The notes beneath the pieces were generated by a model. The model saw nothing but the letters and a program-made list of their open reading frames with translations, was not told the origin of the DNA and made no database searches. A DNA stretch of 64,000 nt from Saprospiraceae bacterium. GTDB taxonomy: Bacteria > Bacteroidota > Bacteroidia > Chitinophagales > Saprospiraceae. Below, in pieces: positions 27,601 to 36,220 of this stretch. The position numbers were made by a program, and so were the translations under genes. Each line of letters starts with the position of its first letter. Positions within the stretch are counted from its first letter, which is position 1. The stretch spans positions 1-64,000 of the forward strand of contig JALWSS010000219.1 in NCBI GenBank assembly GCA_026993525.1, given 5' to 3'.

Positions 27601-29711
27601 CCAGTTGCAACGGCCTTGCTGACGGCGAGGCCACGGTGGCTGCTGCCGGGGGCACGCCTGGCTATTCCTACTCCTGGAATACGGGTGACACCACGGCCAC
27701 CGCAAGCGGCCTGGTCGCAGGTATTTATTCAGTTACAGCCACGGACATGAATGGCTGTGAGAGCAGCATATTTGTGGTCATTGCTGAACCCCCATTGCTG
27801 GAACTAACGATCAATACCACCCATGAATCCGCCGTTGGCGCAGCCGATGGAACAGCCACTGCCATGCCGGCCGGTGGCACCCTTCCTTACCAATACAACT
27901 GGACCACAGGAGACACCACCCAAACCATCACCAACCTGGCCCCAGGAACTTTTTGCGCCACCCTGACCGATGCCAACGGATGTACGGCCGAGGCCTGTGG
28001 AATGGTCAACCAGTTCGGATGTGATTCATTGCAGGTGGAAATCGAGGTGGCGAATGTAAACTGTGCAGGGGAGCAGGACGGAGCCCTGTCTGCATTGGTC
28101 AGCGGTGCTGCACCGCCCGTGGAATATCAATGGAGCAATGGAGCCGGTTCCCAAACGGTGATCTCATTGCCGCCAGGCGAATACCAGCTCACCGTCAGCG
28201 ATGCCAACGGCTGTTCCGCATCGCAATCAGCCACGGTAAGCGAACCCGATTCGCTCAGTATTTCCGTCGCCTCCGGCAATGTGGAATGCCTGGGCGGGGC
28301 GGTGGACTCGACAACGGCCTTCGCAACAGGCGGCACCGCTCCCTATGCCTTTTTGTGGAGCACCGGCGATACCACTCCGTTTGTTACGGGCCTCGGCGCC
28401 GGAGACTATTCCGTCACCGTCAGCGATGCCAACGGCTGCGCCGATTCCGTTTTCTTCGGAATAAGTGTGGCACCCGATACGGTGCCTCCCCTTGCAATAG
28501 CGAAGGACATCACCATTGAACTGGACGAGAACGGAGTGGCCCTCATCACTCCCCAAATGCTGGATGACGGCAGCAGCGACAACTGTGGCATTGACACCCT
28601 GGTGCTGGACAAGCTGGAATTCAATTGCGACGATGTTGGTGAGAATACCGTCATTCTGACGGCTATCGATCAGGGTAAAAACAGCACAAGTGACGGAGCC
28701 ACCGTCACCGTGGTGGACAACATGAAGCCCGTTTTCGATTGCCCCATTTCGCTCAGCAAATTCGCCTGTGACAGTGCGACCTTTGACATTGATTTTCCGA
28801 CGGCCACCGACAACTGCGGCAGCGTTACGGTGGTACAGGTAGAAGGCCTGCCTCCCGGTTCGTTGTTCCCGCCGGGTGAGACCCTCATGCGCTTCGACGC
28901 CACCGATGCGTCGGGAAACAAAGCCTTGTGCGTGTTTAGTCTCATCGTCAATCTGGCCCCCGTCAACGTATCCTTGTTTGCAGAAACACCTGCCTGCCAC
29001 GGCGATAGCACCGGACTCATAGAACTCGGCATTTCCGGAATGTTTGAACCGTTTGATGTATTGTGGAACACCGGCGACACCACCACCGTCCTCACGGGGC
29101 TGCCGGCCGGCAACTATTCCGTAACGGTGACCAATCAGCTTGGTTGTGAAGGCCAGAATCAGGTCACCCTCACCGAACCGGATCAGCTTCTCGTCAACAT
29201 TGACACAGTCATCCACGAAGACCACGGTGACGTCAATCCGCACAAGGGAGCCATCCAGGTGACAGCCGGGGGCGGCACGCCTCCTTACACTTACACCTGG
29301 CTCCTGAATGGCCAGTTTTTGAGTGCTCAGGAAGACCTCGAAGAACTCGACGGCAACAACTACTACCAACTGGAGCTTACCGACGCCAATGGCTGTACCT
29401 TGCTCACGGACTCCATCTTTGTGGATTTCCTGGTGCCGGTCAGTTCGGTTTTGGGCACCGGAACACTCCGAACCTACCCCAGCCCGGCTTCCAGGTCACT
29501 GACAGTAGAACTGGACCTGCTCCGCCCGGCGGATGTGGTGCTTCAACTGCTGAATGCCGTGGGCCAACCAGTGTGGCAATCGGACGAACGCAGGGTCAGC
29601 AATGCCGTGCTGAGCATCCCGGTAGAGCAACTACCGGATGGGGTTTACCTGTTGCGGGCCAGTGCCTCAGGGGGTTGGATCACGCAAAGAGTGGTGGTGG
29701 CCAGGGAATAG
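24615..29711 (+). CDS. Giant T9SS-secreted protein with anchor-V/Reeler, PKD-like, SprB and HYR repeats
   Basis: A 1698-residue cell-surface or secreted protein. It has a signal peptide (about 1-24); a choice-of-anchor V/Reeler-type domain with CASSNGGCHSGG (about 30-190); SprB repeats with YxxxWSNGG/GSYTVTVT patterns; five to six PKD/Ig-like repeats each opening PPxADAGPDxxLxC and closing GTYxLxVTNxxNGCTATD (about 340-740); many further SprB repeats with CHGDSTG and LPAGxYSVTVTDANxC; two HYR-like modules (about 1295-1450); and a T9SS type A sorting domain at the end (TYPSPASRSLTVEL ... GVYLLRASASG). An upstream in-frame codon at 24588 is less likely than the ATG at 24615, which precedes the signal peptide. 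Possible role in adhesion or gliding, by analogy with SprB. Confidence 0.93.
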   Translation: MKRKVRPVYGLFWAMLAAYLFLSFSSNPPNGFTGAPPTFNTCASSNGGCHSGGTGMGMVMISGLPASIMPNTTYPITVTVTRTNSVPQLAGFQMVVLDDSNNNAGTLSNPGPGSTIQTSGGRTYHEHNPAQPYTNNMATFTVDWTSPASGSGTITMYAAANLANDNGSNSGDAIVTTTASGNFMGGGGTITVVVTGTNVSCFGGSDGTATAMPSGGGGGPYMYAWSNGGNTQTITNLSAGSYTVTVTNGAGGMGTGSITITQPPQLSVGIVSQTNITCFTPVGNATAQAAGGVGNYTYTWSTGAVGATAILSAGNHTVTATDGNGCTATAGVTILSNTTPPIADAGPDMQLDCANSTVQLDGSGSSTGTEFVYQWTTTNGLIINGANTLTPTVGAEGTYTLVVTNTTNGCTATDAANVTINLTPPVADAGPDMELNCLSTTLTLDGTGSSAGANITYEWTTNDGNILSGANTLTPEVDAAGTYCLTVTNNDNGCTATDCAIVTEDLTPPLASAGPDQSLTCDSTMLTLDGTGSSAGANINYTWSTPDGNIVSGQNTLHPVVDAAGTYVIVVANTANGCTATDTVLVSADTLPPIADAGDDRALTCADSTAVLDGSGSSQGPEFSYLWSTTDGNIAEGDSTLSPLVDQTGTYVLTVFDGSNGCSATDTVLVTLDTLPPVAEAGPAAQLTCASGEVDLDGSASSGNGPLAFQWSGPGIVGNGDTAVVTVNNVGTYFLVVTDSLNGCPATDSTVVTELSGPVVTISDTTHVLCHGDSTGTATAQGSGSLPPYSFAWSNGDSTATASNLPAGSHTVIMTDSLGCTDTANVTIEEPAQLQPMASATPESAAGANDGTATANPTGGTAPYTFEWSTGSTSQSISGLAPGDYTVTVSDANSCVASQTVTVNAFDCSGFVLEVLSMPPLCHGDSTGALELLPSGGAEPLVFAWSTGDSSASVSNLPAGTYSVTVTDANQCVLVENIALGQPAALVLSVASQQDASCNGLADGEATVAAAGGTPGYSYSWNTGDTTATASGLVAGIYSVTATDMNGCESSIFVVIAEPPLLELTINTTHESAVGAADGTATAMPAGGTLPYQYNWTTGDTTQTITNLAPGTFCATLTDANGCTAEACGMVNQFGCDSLQVEIEVANVNCAGEQDGALSALVSGAAPPVEYQWSNGAGSQTVISLPPGEYQLTVSDANGCSASQSATVSEPDSLSISVASGNVECLGGAVDSTTAFATGGTAPYAFLWSTGDTTPFVTGLGAGDYSVTVSDANGCADSVFFGISVAPDTVPPLAIAKDITIELDENGVALITPQMLDDGSSDNCGIDTLVLDKLEFNCDDVGENTVILTAIDQGKNSTSDGATVTVVDNMKPVFDCPISLSKFACDSATFDIDFPTATDNCGSVTVVQVEGLPPGSLFPPGETLMRFDATDASGNKALCVFSLIVNLAPVNVSLFAETPACHGDSTGLIELGISGMFEPFDVLWNTGDTTTVLTGLPAGNYSVTVTNQLGCEGQNQVTLTEPDQLLVNIDTVIHEDHGDVNPHKGAIQVTAGGGTPPYTYTWLLNGQFLSAQEDLEELDGNNYYQLELTDANGCTLLTDSIFVDFLVPVSSVLGTGTLRTYPSPASRSLTVELDLLRPADVVLQLLNAVGQPVWQSDERRVSNAVLSIPVEQLPDGVYLLRASASGGWITQRVVVARE

Positions 29712-29809
29712 TCTTTCACCATTGCTTTGTCTTCGCTGCTATATTTTTTGAATAAAAGGAGTGGTGGCAGGGTGCTTTGAGGGATTACACCGTTATTGCC
29801 GGAAAACTG

Positions 29810-30919
29810 ATGCCCTTGCTGAGAAATGTACTGCTGCTGCTTCTTGCATGGTCTTTTGCCGGAGCTGTTTTCGGGCAGGCGAATGGCGCTGATTCCCTGA
29901 GCGGCAAATTCATTCGCAAGAGCAGCCTGATACCCATTCCCATTGTTTATTACACCCCTGAAACACGATGGGCAGGAGGTGTGGCAGCGCTCTATACTTT
30001 CCGTTTCAGGAGGCAGACAGATGATGAGCGCCCTTCTCAGATCACCCTCGGCCTGGCCTATACACAGGAAAAGCAGGTACTCATTTACCTGCCATTTCAG
30101 TTTTTTTTCAAAGAAGAAACCTGGCAGGCCTATGGAGAACTGGGGTATTACAAATACGTCTATCAGTATTTCGGCACGGGCAATGACACCCGGAAGGCAG
30201 ATAAAGAGAGCTATGACGTTGTTTACCCCAGGATCCGCCTGAACCTGTTGAAGGCGCTTGCCCCCAACCACTATTTCGGGCTCAGGTACTGGTGGGATAA
30301 TTACAACATCACCCGGAGGAAAACGGGCGGCCTGCTGGACCAACCAACGGTGCAGGGCAATACGGGCGGTACTATTTCCGGTGCCGGCCTGGTGTACAAC
30401 TTCGACAACCGCAACCATTTGTTCTCCCCTTCCGCCGGTTTTTGGGCCGAAGCTGAAATGTTTTTCAACCGCAGGGAACTCGGCAGCGATTTTGATTTCA
30501 CCAGGTTCTCGCTGGATGCAACCGGGTATTTTCCCTTCGGTAAATCCGGTGTGCTGGCACTGAATGCCTGGGTTGTTTCCATGGGAGGGAAAGTGCCTTT
30601 TCAGCAACTGGCATTCATTGGCGGGCCAAGAAAAATGAGGGGCTATTTCGAGGGCCGCTTTCGCGATAAGAACCTATGGACCATCCAGCTTGAGTACCGG
30701 ATGAAGCTGTACAAGAGATTGGGCGGGGTTGTGTTTGGGGCCGCCGGAGCGGTGGGGCCGGAGTTGCATACCCTGCCCGGGCAAAGGCCCCATGCAACGT
30801 TCGGCACGGGATTGAGGTTCATGCTCAGCACCAGAGACAAAATCAACCTGAGGCTCGATGTTGCGGCAAACGACAGTGGAGGTTTTTTCCCATACCTGAC
30901 GGTGAAAGAGGCTTTCTGA
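29810..30919 (+). CDS. BamA/TamA-like outer-membrane barrel protein (surface antigen D15 family)
   Basis: A 369-residue protein with a signal peptide (MPLLRNVLLLLLAWSFAGAVFG) and a 16-strand-like barrel. Motifs typical of Omp85 barrels are GGPRKMRGYFEGRFRDKN (the RGY loop that enters the barrel) and the terminal strand LTVKEAF. It lacks POTRA domains, so it is a barrel-only member. The ATG at 29810 is preferred to a TTG 11 codons upstream. It lies 98 bp after the T9SS cargo gene and is probably in the same transcript. Confidence 0.85.
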   Translation: MPLLRNVLLLLLAWSFAGAVFGQANGADSLSGKFIRKSSLIPIPIVYYTPETRWAGGVAALYTFRFRRQTDDERPSQITLGLAYTQEKQVLIYLPFQFFFKEETWQAYGELGYYKYVYQYFGTGNDTRKADKESYDVVYPRIRLNLLKALAPNHYFGLRYWWDNYNITRRKTGGLLDQPTVQGNTGGTISGAGLVYNFDNRNHLFSPSAGFWAEAEMFFNRRELGSDFDFTRFSLDATGYFPFGKSGVLALNAWVVSMGGKVPFQQLAFIGGPRKMRGYFEGRFRDKNLWTIQLEYRMKLYKRLGGVVFGAAGAVGPELHTLPGQRPHATFGTGLRFMLSTRDKINLRLDVAANDSGGFFPYLTVKEAF

Positions 30920-31063
30920 CTCTATAAATGTCTTCCTCACAACAGCTTCGGGCATCCCGTTGTAATTCCCTTTTGCGATTTTACACCTTTGTTTTTTGCA
31001 AGCACTCAATGGGATTCCAAAAGGGCGCTTCGTTCAATTTCTCACAAAAGTCCGGGGCTATTC

Positions 31064-31771
31064 ATGACGATCAGTGTAATCATTCCAACTTTTAACGAAG
31101 CAATAAATCTGTCGAAAACCATAGCACATATCCGAACGGCTGCTCTTTCGAAAAATTCCAATTGCAAAATTGCCGAAATCCTGGTGGTGGACGGTGGCAG
31201 CACCGACGGCACCGTTCGCCTGGCAAAAAAAGCCGGTGCAAAAGTTTTAACGGCTCCGCAAAAAGGACGAGGTGCCCAATTGCATTTCGGGGCGGAAAAT
31301 GCCACCGGTGACATTTTCTACTTCGTCCACGCTGATGTACTGCCTCCTTTGACTTTCATTGAAGACATCGAAAAGGCCGTGGACCAGGGCTGGCTCATGG
31401 GAAACTTTGAGTATTGCTTTGATTCAGAAAAGTTTTTCCTTCGGGTAAATGCCTTTTTTACCCGCTTCCGCTGGTTCTTCACCCAGGGCGGCGACCGCAC
31501 CTTCTTCATCTTGCGCAAAACCTATTTTCAGCTTGGCGGCTACAGCCCGCAATTTGTCATCATGGAGGAGTACGACTTTTTGCGAAGGGCAATAAAGGCC
31601 GGCTACGATTTTGTTTTGTTGCCCTGTAAGTGCACGGTTTCTGCCCGGAAATACGAAAACAACAGCTGGTTGCGAGTGCAGATAGCCAACTTCATAGCCT
31701 ACAACCTGTGGGCCTGGGGATTGGCATCGCCGCTGAAGGTCAGAAAAATTTACAGCAGCCTGTTGAGGTGA
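31064..31771 (+). CDS. Family 2 glycosyltransferase (TIGR04283-like)
   Basis: A 235-residue GT-A fold glycosyltransferase. N-terminal ISVIIPTFNEAINL, the nucleotide-binding VVDGGSTDGT, the DxD-like HADV in FYFVHADVLPP, and the acceptor region GGYSPQFVIMEEYDFLRR match GT2 enzymes; the FFTQGGDRTFFI segment points to the TIGR04283 subgroup often annotated near arsenosugar genes. No arsenic gene is adjacent, so the substrate is open. The ATG at 31064 gives a normal N-terminus; the longer frame from 30989 adds unrelated residues. It converges with the DUF547 gene, with 4 bp between the stops. Confidence 0.88.
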   Translation: MTISVIIPTFNEAINLSKTIAHIRTAALSKNSNCKIAEILVVDGGSTDGTVRLAKKAGAKVLTAPQKGRGAQLHFGAENATGDIFYFVHADVLPPLTFIEDIEKAVDQGWLMGNFEYCFDSEKFFLRVNAFFTRFRWFFTQGGDRTFFILRKTYFQLGGYSPQFVIMEEYDFLRRAIKAGYDFVLLPCKCTVSARKYENNSWLRVQIANFIAYNLWAWGLASPLKVRKIYSSLLR

Positions 31772-31775
31772 TCCA

Positions 31776-32552
31776 CTACCTTGCTTCGTTGAGGCTCCAG
31801 TCGTAATCCAGAAAAGTGATTTTGGCCTCAGGGCCTATGGGCGTGTCGGCAAACCTGTTGACGAAGGCCCTCACCGAACCCGCATCCTTTTTAAAATCGC
31901 CGCTGAACCAACTGAAAATTGGGGAGAGTTCAGCCCTGGCAGGGCCGATGTGATTCCTGAGCGGGTCGTTGACAAAACGCCGCATGGCATCGTCCAGTTG
32001 TTCGTCCAGGTGTTCTGCCATGTAGGCTTCGGTCCGCAACGGAGGGCAGGACCAGGAAGCGCAATTGAGAGCGGCGTGGAGCCGGCCGTCGCTGAAATTC
32101 TTTCGAAGAATACCGTGTTCTATGGCGTTCAGGTCGTACTCCTGGCCCTGGATGTTGATGAACCTGATATCCCAGACGGTATTGACGAAGGGGATTCCGT
32201 TTTTGATGTCTTTGATGCTTTTTACAGGATAATGATCCACGATCAGCTTTACCGTGAAAGCATTGTAGGCATTGATCCAATAAGCGATTTGCTCCTCTTT
32301 GGACCAAAAACGTTGCGGGTGGGCTGAGCTGAGGAGCCCGAGGTAGCGGTTCAGTTGGGCACTGTCATTTACCATGCCCTTGTAATCCACCAGGCCTTCC
32401 GCTGTTACGTGTTTTTTCAGCAGTTGATCCCACAAGTCATGTTTGACCGGCGGGCGCTGGGGCTTTACGTTGTACGTGAGTTGGTTGGAGCAGGAAAGCA
32501 CGGATGCGGTAAGGATCAATACACTGATGAAAAGAACTAACTTGTTGGCCAT
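31776..32552 (-). CDS. DUF547 domain lipoprotein
   Basis: A 258-residue protein with a lipoprotein-like signal (LTASVLSCSNQ). The DUF547 core is clear: YWINAYNAFTVKLIVDHYPVKSIKDI and ALNCASWSCPPLRTEAY, with a conserved Cys-His-type arrangement in the family. Function unproven; the domain is often found in exported bacterial proteins and is thought to be papain-like. Transcribed away from a repeat-rich spacer. Confidence 0.88.
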   Translation of the reverse strand: MANKLVLFISVLILTASVLSCSNQLTYNVKPQRPPVKHDLWDQLLKKHVTAEGLVDYKGMVNDSAQLNRYLGLLSSAHPQRFWSKEEQIAYWINAYNAFTVKLIVDHYPVKSIKDIKNGIPFVNTVWDIRFINIQGQEYDLNAIEHGILRKNFSDGRLHAALNCASWSCPPLRTEAYMAEHLDEQLDDAMRRFVNDPLRNHIGPARAELSPIFSWFSGDFKKDAGSVRAFVNRFADTPIGPEAKITFLDYDWSLNEAR

Positions 32553-32688
32553 TGAAAGTGTAATTGGTGATTGATATTCAATGCCCTTAGTGCGCTGACC
32601 CCTTCAATCCTGACAAGAGCGCCCCGATTCTTTTCCGGAACGGTTACCTGCCCTCACAATTTCAATCCCAAAACAAGTCCGCAACAAA

Positions 32689-32884
32689 TCAATCCCGGAT
32701 CAAGTCCGGGATCGTGAGCAAGCTCACGACTTTCAGCAACCTCAACAAATCAACAATCTCAACAAATCAACAATCTCAACAATTCAACAACCTCAACAAT
32801 TCAACAATCTCAACAAATCAACAATCTCAACAATTCAACAACCTCAACAATTCAACAATCTCAACAATTCAACAATTCAACAAC
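32689..32884. repeat. 51-bp double-hairpin element followed by AACAATCTC tandem repeats
   Basis: 32689-32739 holds two adjacent hairpins: ATCCCGGA-TCAAG-TCCGGGAT and CGTGAGC-AAG-CTCACG. The same 51 bp, with one mismatch, recurs in reverse orientation at 55576-55626. From 32740 to 32884 there is a simple tandem repeat of CAACAATCTCAACAAATCAA-like words. The whole 333-bp gap between DUF547 and DUF4249 genes has no gene. Confidence 0.9.
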
Positions 32885-32885
32885 C

Positions 32886-33752
32886 TCACAGCTCCTTTAC
32901 ATCCCCTGCTTCCAGGGTGAAGATGCCATAGCCACCCTCGATGTTGTTGTGGATGATGACCGGTTCTGCAAACGGATTGTCGTCGTTGTCGTAACTCAGT
33001 TGTACCGAGCGTGAAAAGAAGTACTGGTCGGCGGTGATGGAGCGGAGCACCACATACATTTTCACATCTTCAGTAATTTCGAAAAAGCGGTAGGCTTTGA
33101 AGCGCCATTCGTAGCGTTTGCCGTCGAAGGTAACGTCTTTCAGCAGGTAGTCATCCATGCCTTCTTCGGTAATGGGGTCGAGGATGCCCAGCGATAATTC
33201 TTCGGTGTACTGGCTGTCGAAAACCACATAGGCATTCAGGGAATAGAAGTTTTCAATGCCTGCGGGGTCTTCAAATTCAATGGTGAGTTCATCCACTTTT
33301 TCACCGTCATCGTCAATGGCTCCGTCAATCTCAAACGTGGCGCTGATGATGGGCACTGTTGCCGGCATCACCTGGCTGGCCTGCACGGGGTCAAAGCCCG
33401 GGGCGCTGACTTTCAGTTTGTAGGTGGCGTTGTCAGGGGGGAGGGGCTGGGGCAGTGGCAGTTTGTACAGCTTGTCGCTGTAGTAACCCGCTTTTCCGAG
33501 GGAAATGCCGTCTTTGAAAACCTCCACATCGGCATCCGGAATGGGTTCGGCGTCATTTTGTTCCAGAATGTCCAGGCTGTGGGTGAGGTAGATGCGCAGG
33601 GTGGTGTCGCCTGCGGCGAAATTGGCGGTCACGGCCAATGCCGGCTGGTGGGGCGGGGTGTCTATGTCAACAGTGGACTCGAAGAAGTCCTCGCCGGCAC
33701 AGGCTGCGAATGATATTGCGACGAAAAAGAGAAAAAAAATGCGTGATGACAT
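32886..33752 (-). CDS. DUF4249 lipoprotein (TonB-receptor partner)
   Basis: A 288-residue surface lipoprotein: lipobox FAAC (Cys18), then an Ig-like beta domain (PALAVTANFAAGDTTLRIYLTHS ... PIPDADVEVFKDG) and a second beta-rich half. This layout and its position 12 bp after a TonB-dependent receptor gene define the DUF4249 family in Bacteroidota, presumed to form a receptor/lid complex. Substrate unknown. Confidence 0.87.
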   Translation of the reverse strand: MSSRIFFLFFVAISFAACAGEDFFESTVDIDTPPHQPALAVTANFAAGDTTLRIYLTHSLDILEQNDAEPIPDADVEVFKDGISLGKAGYYSDKLYKLPLPQPLPPDNATYKLKVSAPGFDPVQASQVMPATVPIISATFEIDGAIDDDGEKVDELTIEFEDPAGIENFYSLNAYVVFDSQYTEELSLGILDPITEEGMDDYLLKDVTFDGKRYEWRFKAYRFFEITEDVKMYVVLRSITADQYFFSRSVQLSYDNDDNPFAEPVIIHNNIEGGYGIFTLEAGDVKEL

Positions 33753-33764
33753 GGTGCTGGTTTT

Positions 33765-36110
33765 TTAGAATTTGAAGTTCCAGGAAAAAGAAGGGATGAG
33801 CGGGAAGAGGCTGGTTTGCCGGAACGCCCTGTCGCCGTTTTCGTCCGTTCCGTCAAACACGTAATAGGGGTTGGGGCGGTTGTAGGCATTGTAAACGCTG
33901 AAGACCCAAGCCCTTTCGTACCTGCGCTTTTGTTTGCGAAATTCGATGCTGAGGTCCAGCCGGTGGTATGGCTTCATCCGGAAGGCGTTTTTCTCGCCGA
34001 CGCCCTCCAGTTCACGGGTGTAGTAGGCATCAGAGCCGGGGTCGTAATACACCGGGGTGTCGTAGCGGTACAGGGGCAGGGTGATGGCGTTGCCGGTGCC
34101 ATAGACCCAGGTGCCGGAGATGGTGATGCGGTCTGTGAGCTCATGCGACAGCACCAGCGACACATCGTGCCGGCGGTCGTATTTGAACGGGAAGCGCTTG
34201 CCCCCGTTGATGTCGTCGAATTGCCGCCAGGTCCACGACAGGGTGTATCCCAGCCAGCCGGTGGTGCGGCCCTCCTTTTTCTGCAGGAAAAATTCCACGC
34301 CATAGCTTTCGCCGTCGCCCTGGGTCACTTTGTCCTGCCAGTCGTTTTCCAGGCCCAGGAAGCTGACGCCCTCTTTGTACGACACCACGTTTTTCATCTT
34401 TTTGTAATAGCCCTCCAGGCTCAGCTCGTACTCCTTCCACAGTGTGGTGGCAATGCCGATGGCGGGCTGCCAGCTCCGTTGCGGTTTGATGCGCCCGGTG
34501 GTGGGCACCCACAGGTCGGTGGGCAGGCTGAGGCTTTCGTTGGTCAGCAGGTTGATGTATTGGGTCATGGTGGCAAAAGAGGCCTTGATGGCGATGTCGT
34601 TGTTGAGCAGGTAGCGCAGGCCGATGCGGGGCTGTACGGAGGTGTAAAATTTGCCGTTCACCGAAAAGCCGGAGGCGTGCAGGCCCAGGTTGGCTTTGAG
34701 CGCTCCCCAGGTGATTTCGTCCTCGCCGTAGAGCCACATTTCGATGCCTTTTGTTTGCATGGAGCCGAGGATGGTGTCGAAGTTTTCTTCGTCAAAACGG
34801 GCTTTGAAGACGAAAGCGCCGGGGTCGTAGGCGTGTTGGGTGGCACCCCCGCCAAAGCGGATGTAGTGTTGCGGATTGGGCAGGTAGTCAAAATCCACCT
34901 TGGCGCTCCAGTCCCGGATGCCCGAAAAATAGCGGGCGGAATAGGAGGTCGTTTCGCCGTTGTCCTTTTCTTCCACCAATGCATTAAAATTGAAGCGGAA
35001 CCGGCTGTAGGTGAGGGTGGTGTTGCTGAACAACTTATTGTTGATCATGAAATTCCAACGGGCGGCAGCGGTGATGTTGCCCCAGTCAATGCCGCCGTCG
35101 GTGAGGTAGTGGCCGCCGTTGTCAAAGTTTTCCCGGTAGCGGGCGCCGAAGATGTCCTTGCCGCTGTAAGTGCTGAGATAAATGCGGTGGCGGTCGTTGA
35201 TCTTGTGGTTCACTTTGGCATTGAGGTCGTAGAAATACATGCGCAGTTTCACGTCTTCGTTGTCGGCGGCGCTGGCTTTGATGAGCGGCCCGAAGACGAG
35301 ATCGGCATAGGTGCGCCTGCCCGAAACCATGAACGAGGTCTTGCCTTTTTTGATGGGGCCTTCCAGGGTGAGGCGGCTGGCAATGAGGCCGATGGAGCCC
35401 TCGCCGTGCAGTTCCTGCATGTGGCCTTCTTTCATGTTGATTTCGACGATGGAGGACAGGCGGCCACCGTAGCGGGCGGGAAAGCCGCCTTTGGTGAGGG
35501 TCACCGTTTTGATGGCGTCGGAATTGAATACCGAGAAAAAGCCCATCAGGTGCGATACATTGTAAACGGGCACCCCATCGAGCAGGATGAGGTTCTGGTC
35601 GGGGCTGCCACCGCGGATGTAAATGCCGTTTTGCCCCTCGCCGCCAGCCTGCACACCCGGCAGCAACTGCAACACCTTCAGCACATCCACTTCGCCCATG
35701 AGTGTTGGCAGCTTCTCGATTTGCTTCACCGGTACATCCACCCGGCTCATCTGGGTATTGGTTTCGATGCGGTCCACTTTTTTGGCCACCACCTCCACCT
35801 CCTTCAGGGAAATGGCCTGTTGCAGCCGGAAGGTGATGGTGGTGTCATTGCGCAGCGAAAAAGAATACTCCACGGGCTGGTAGCCTACATAACTCACCAA
35901 TAAGCTCACCGAACCGGCCGGCAGCGTGAGGCTGTAAAAACCATAGGTGTTGGAGACGGTGCCCTGCAACGACTTTTGATCGAAAACGTTGGCGGCAATG
36001 AGCTTCTCACCGCTGCCGGCATCTTCAATGTAGCCGGAAATGGTGTAGCTGTTTTGCGACGAGAGGGAAAAAGAAAAAAGGAGAAAGATCAACAGGTAAA
36101 ATGAACGCAT
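33765..36110 (-). CDS. TonB-dependent receptor with carboxypeptidase-like regulatory domain
   Basis: A 781-residue outer-membrane transporter. Signal peptide (1-18); CarboxypepD_reg-like beta domain (about 20-105: YTISGYIEDAGSGEKLIAANVFDQ); plug domain (about 120-230: GEVDVLKVLQLLPGVQAGGEGQNGIYIRGGSPDQNLILLDGVPVYN); 22-strand barrel ending SFSWNFKF. Pairs with the DUF4249 lipoprotein in one operon, receptor first. A long open frame on the opposite strand is a shadow. Ligand unknown. Confidence 0.94.
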   Translation of the reverse strand: MRSFYLLIFLLFSFSLSSQNSYTISGYIEDAGSGEKLIAANVFDQKSLQGTVSNTYGFYSLTLPAGSVSLLVSYVGYQPVEYSFSLRNDTTITFRLQQAISLKEVEVVAKKVDRIETNTQMSRVDVPVKQIEKLPTLMGEVDVLKVLQLLPGVQAGGEGQNGIYIRGGSPDQNLILLDGVPVYNVSHLMGFFSVFNSDAIKTVTLTKGGFPARYGGRLSSIVEINMKEGHMQELHGEGSIGLIASRLTLEGPIKKGKTSFMVSGRRTYADLVFGPLIKASAADNEDVKLRMYFYDLNAKVNHKINDRHRIYLSTYSGKDIFGARYRENFDNGGHYLTDGGIDWGNITAAARWNFMINNKLFSNTTLTYSRFRFNFNALVEEKDNGETTSYSARYFSGIRDWSAKVDFDYLPNPQHYIRFGGGATQHAYDPGAFVFKARFDEENFDTILGSMQTKGIEMWLYGEDEITWGALKANLGLHASGFSVNGKFYTSVQPRIGLRYLLNNDIAIKASFATMTQYINLLTNESLSLPTDLWVPTTGRIKPQRSWQPAIGIATTLWKEYELSLEGYYKKMKNVVSYKEGVSFLGLENDWQDKVTQGDGESYGVEFFLQKKEGRTTGWLGYTLSWTWRQFDDINGGKRFPFKYDRRHDVSLVLSHELTDRITISGTWVYGTGNAITLPLYRYDTPVYYDPGSDAYYTRELEGVGEKNAFRMKPYHRLDLSIEFRKQKRRYERAWVFSVYNAYNRPNPYYVFDGTDENGDRAFRQTSLFPLIPSFSWNFKF

Positions 36111-36220
36111 GGGCTTTTTGGATTTTGACGAAATGGGATGCCCTGAAAGACAGTGGCCGGTGGTAAAACGTTGGCGCCGGCCAATAAGATGCCTTGAAAA
36201 CGATGTTGCCCGCCCTTACC

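Noticed and set aside
31064-31771. Arsenosugar biosynthesis assignment of the glycosyltransferase
   Set aside because: The family resemblance is real, but no arsenic-related gene is in the neighbourhood, so only the general glycosyltransferase call is kept.
33816-35903. 695-codon open frame on the plus strand
   Set aside because: It is antisense to the TonB receptor, which has clear domains in the minus frame. The plus-strand product is Val/Gly/His-rich with no domain, as expected from the complement of GC-rich codons.
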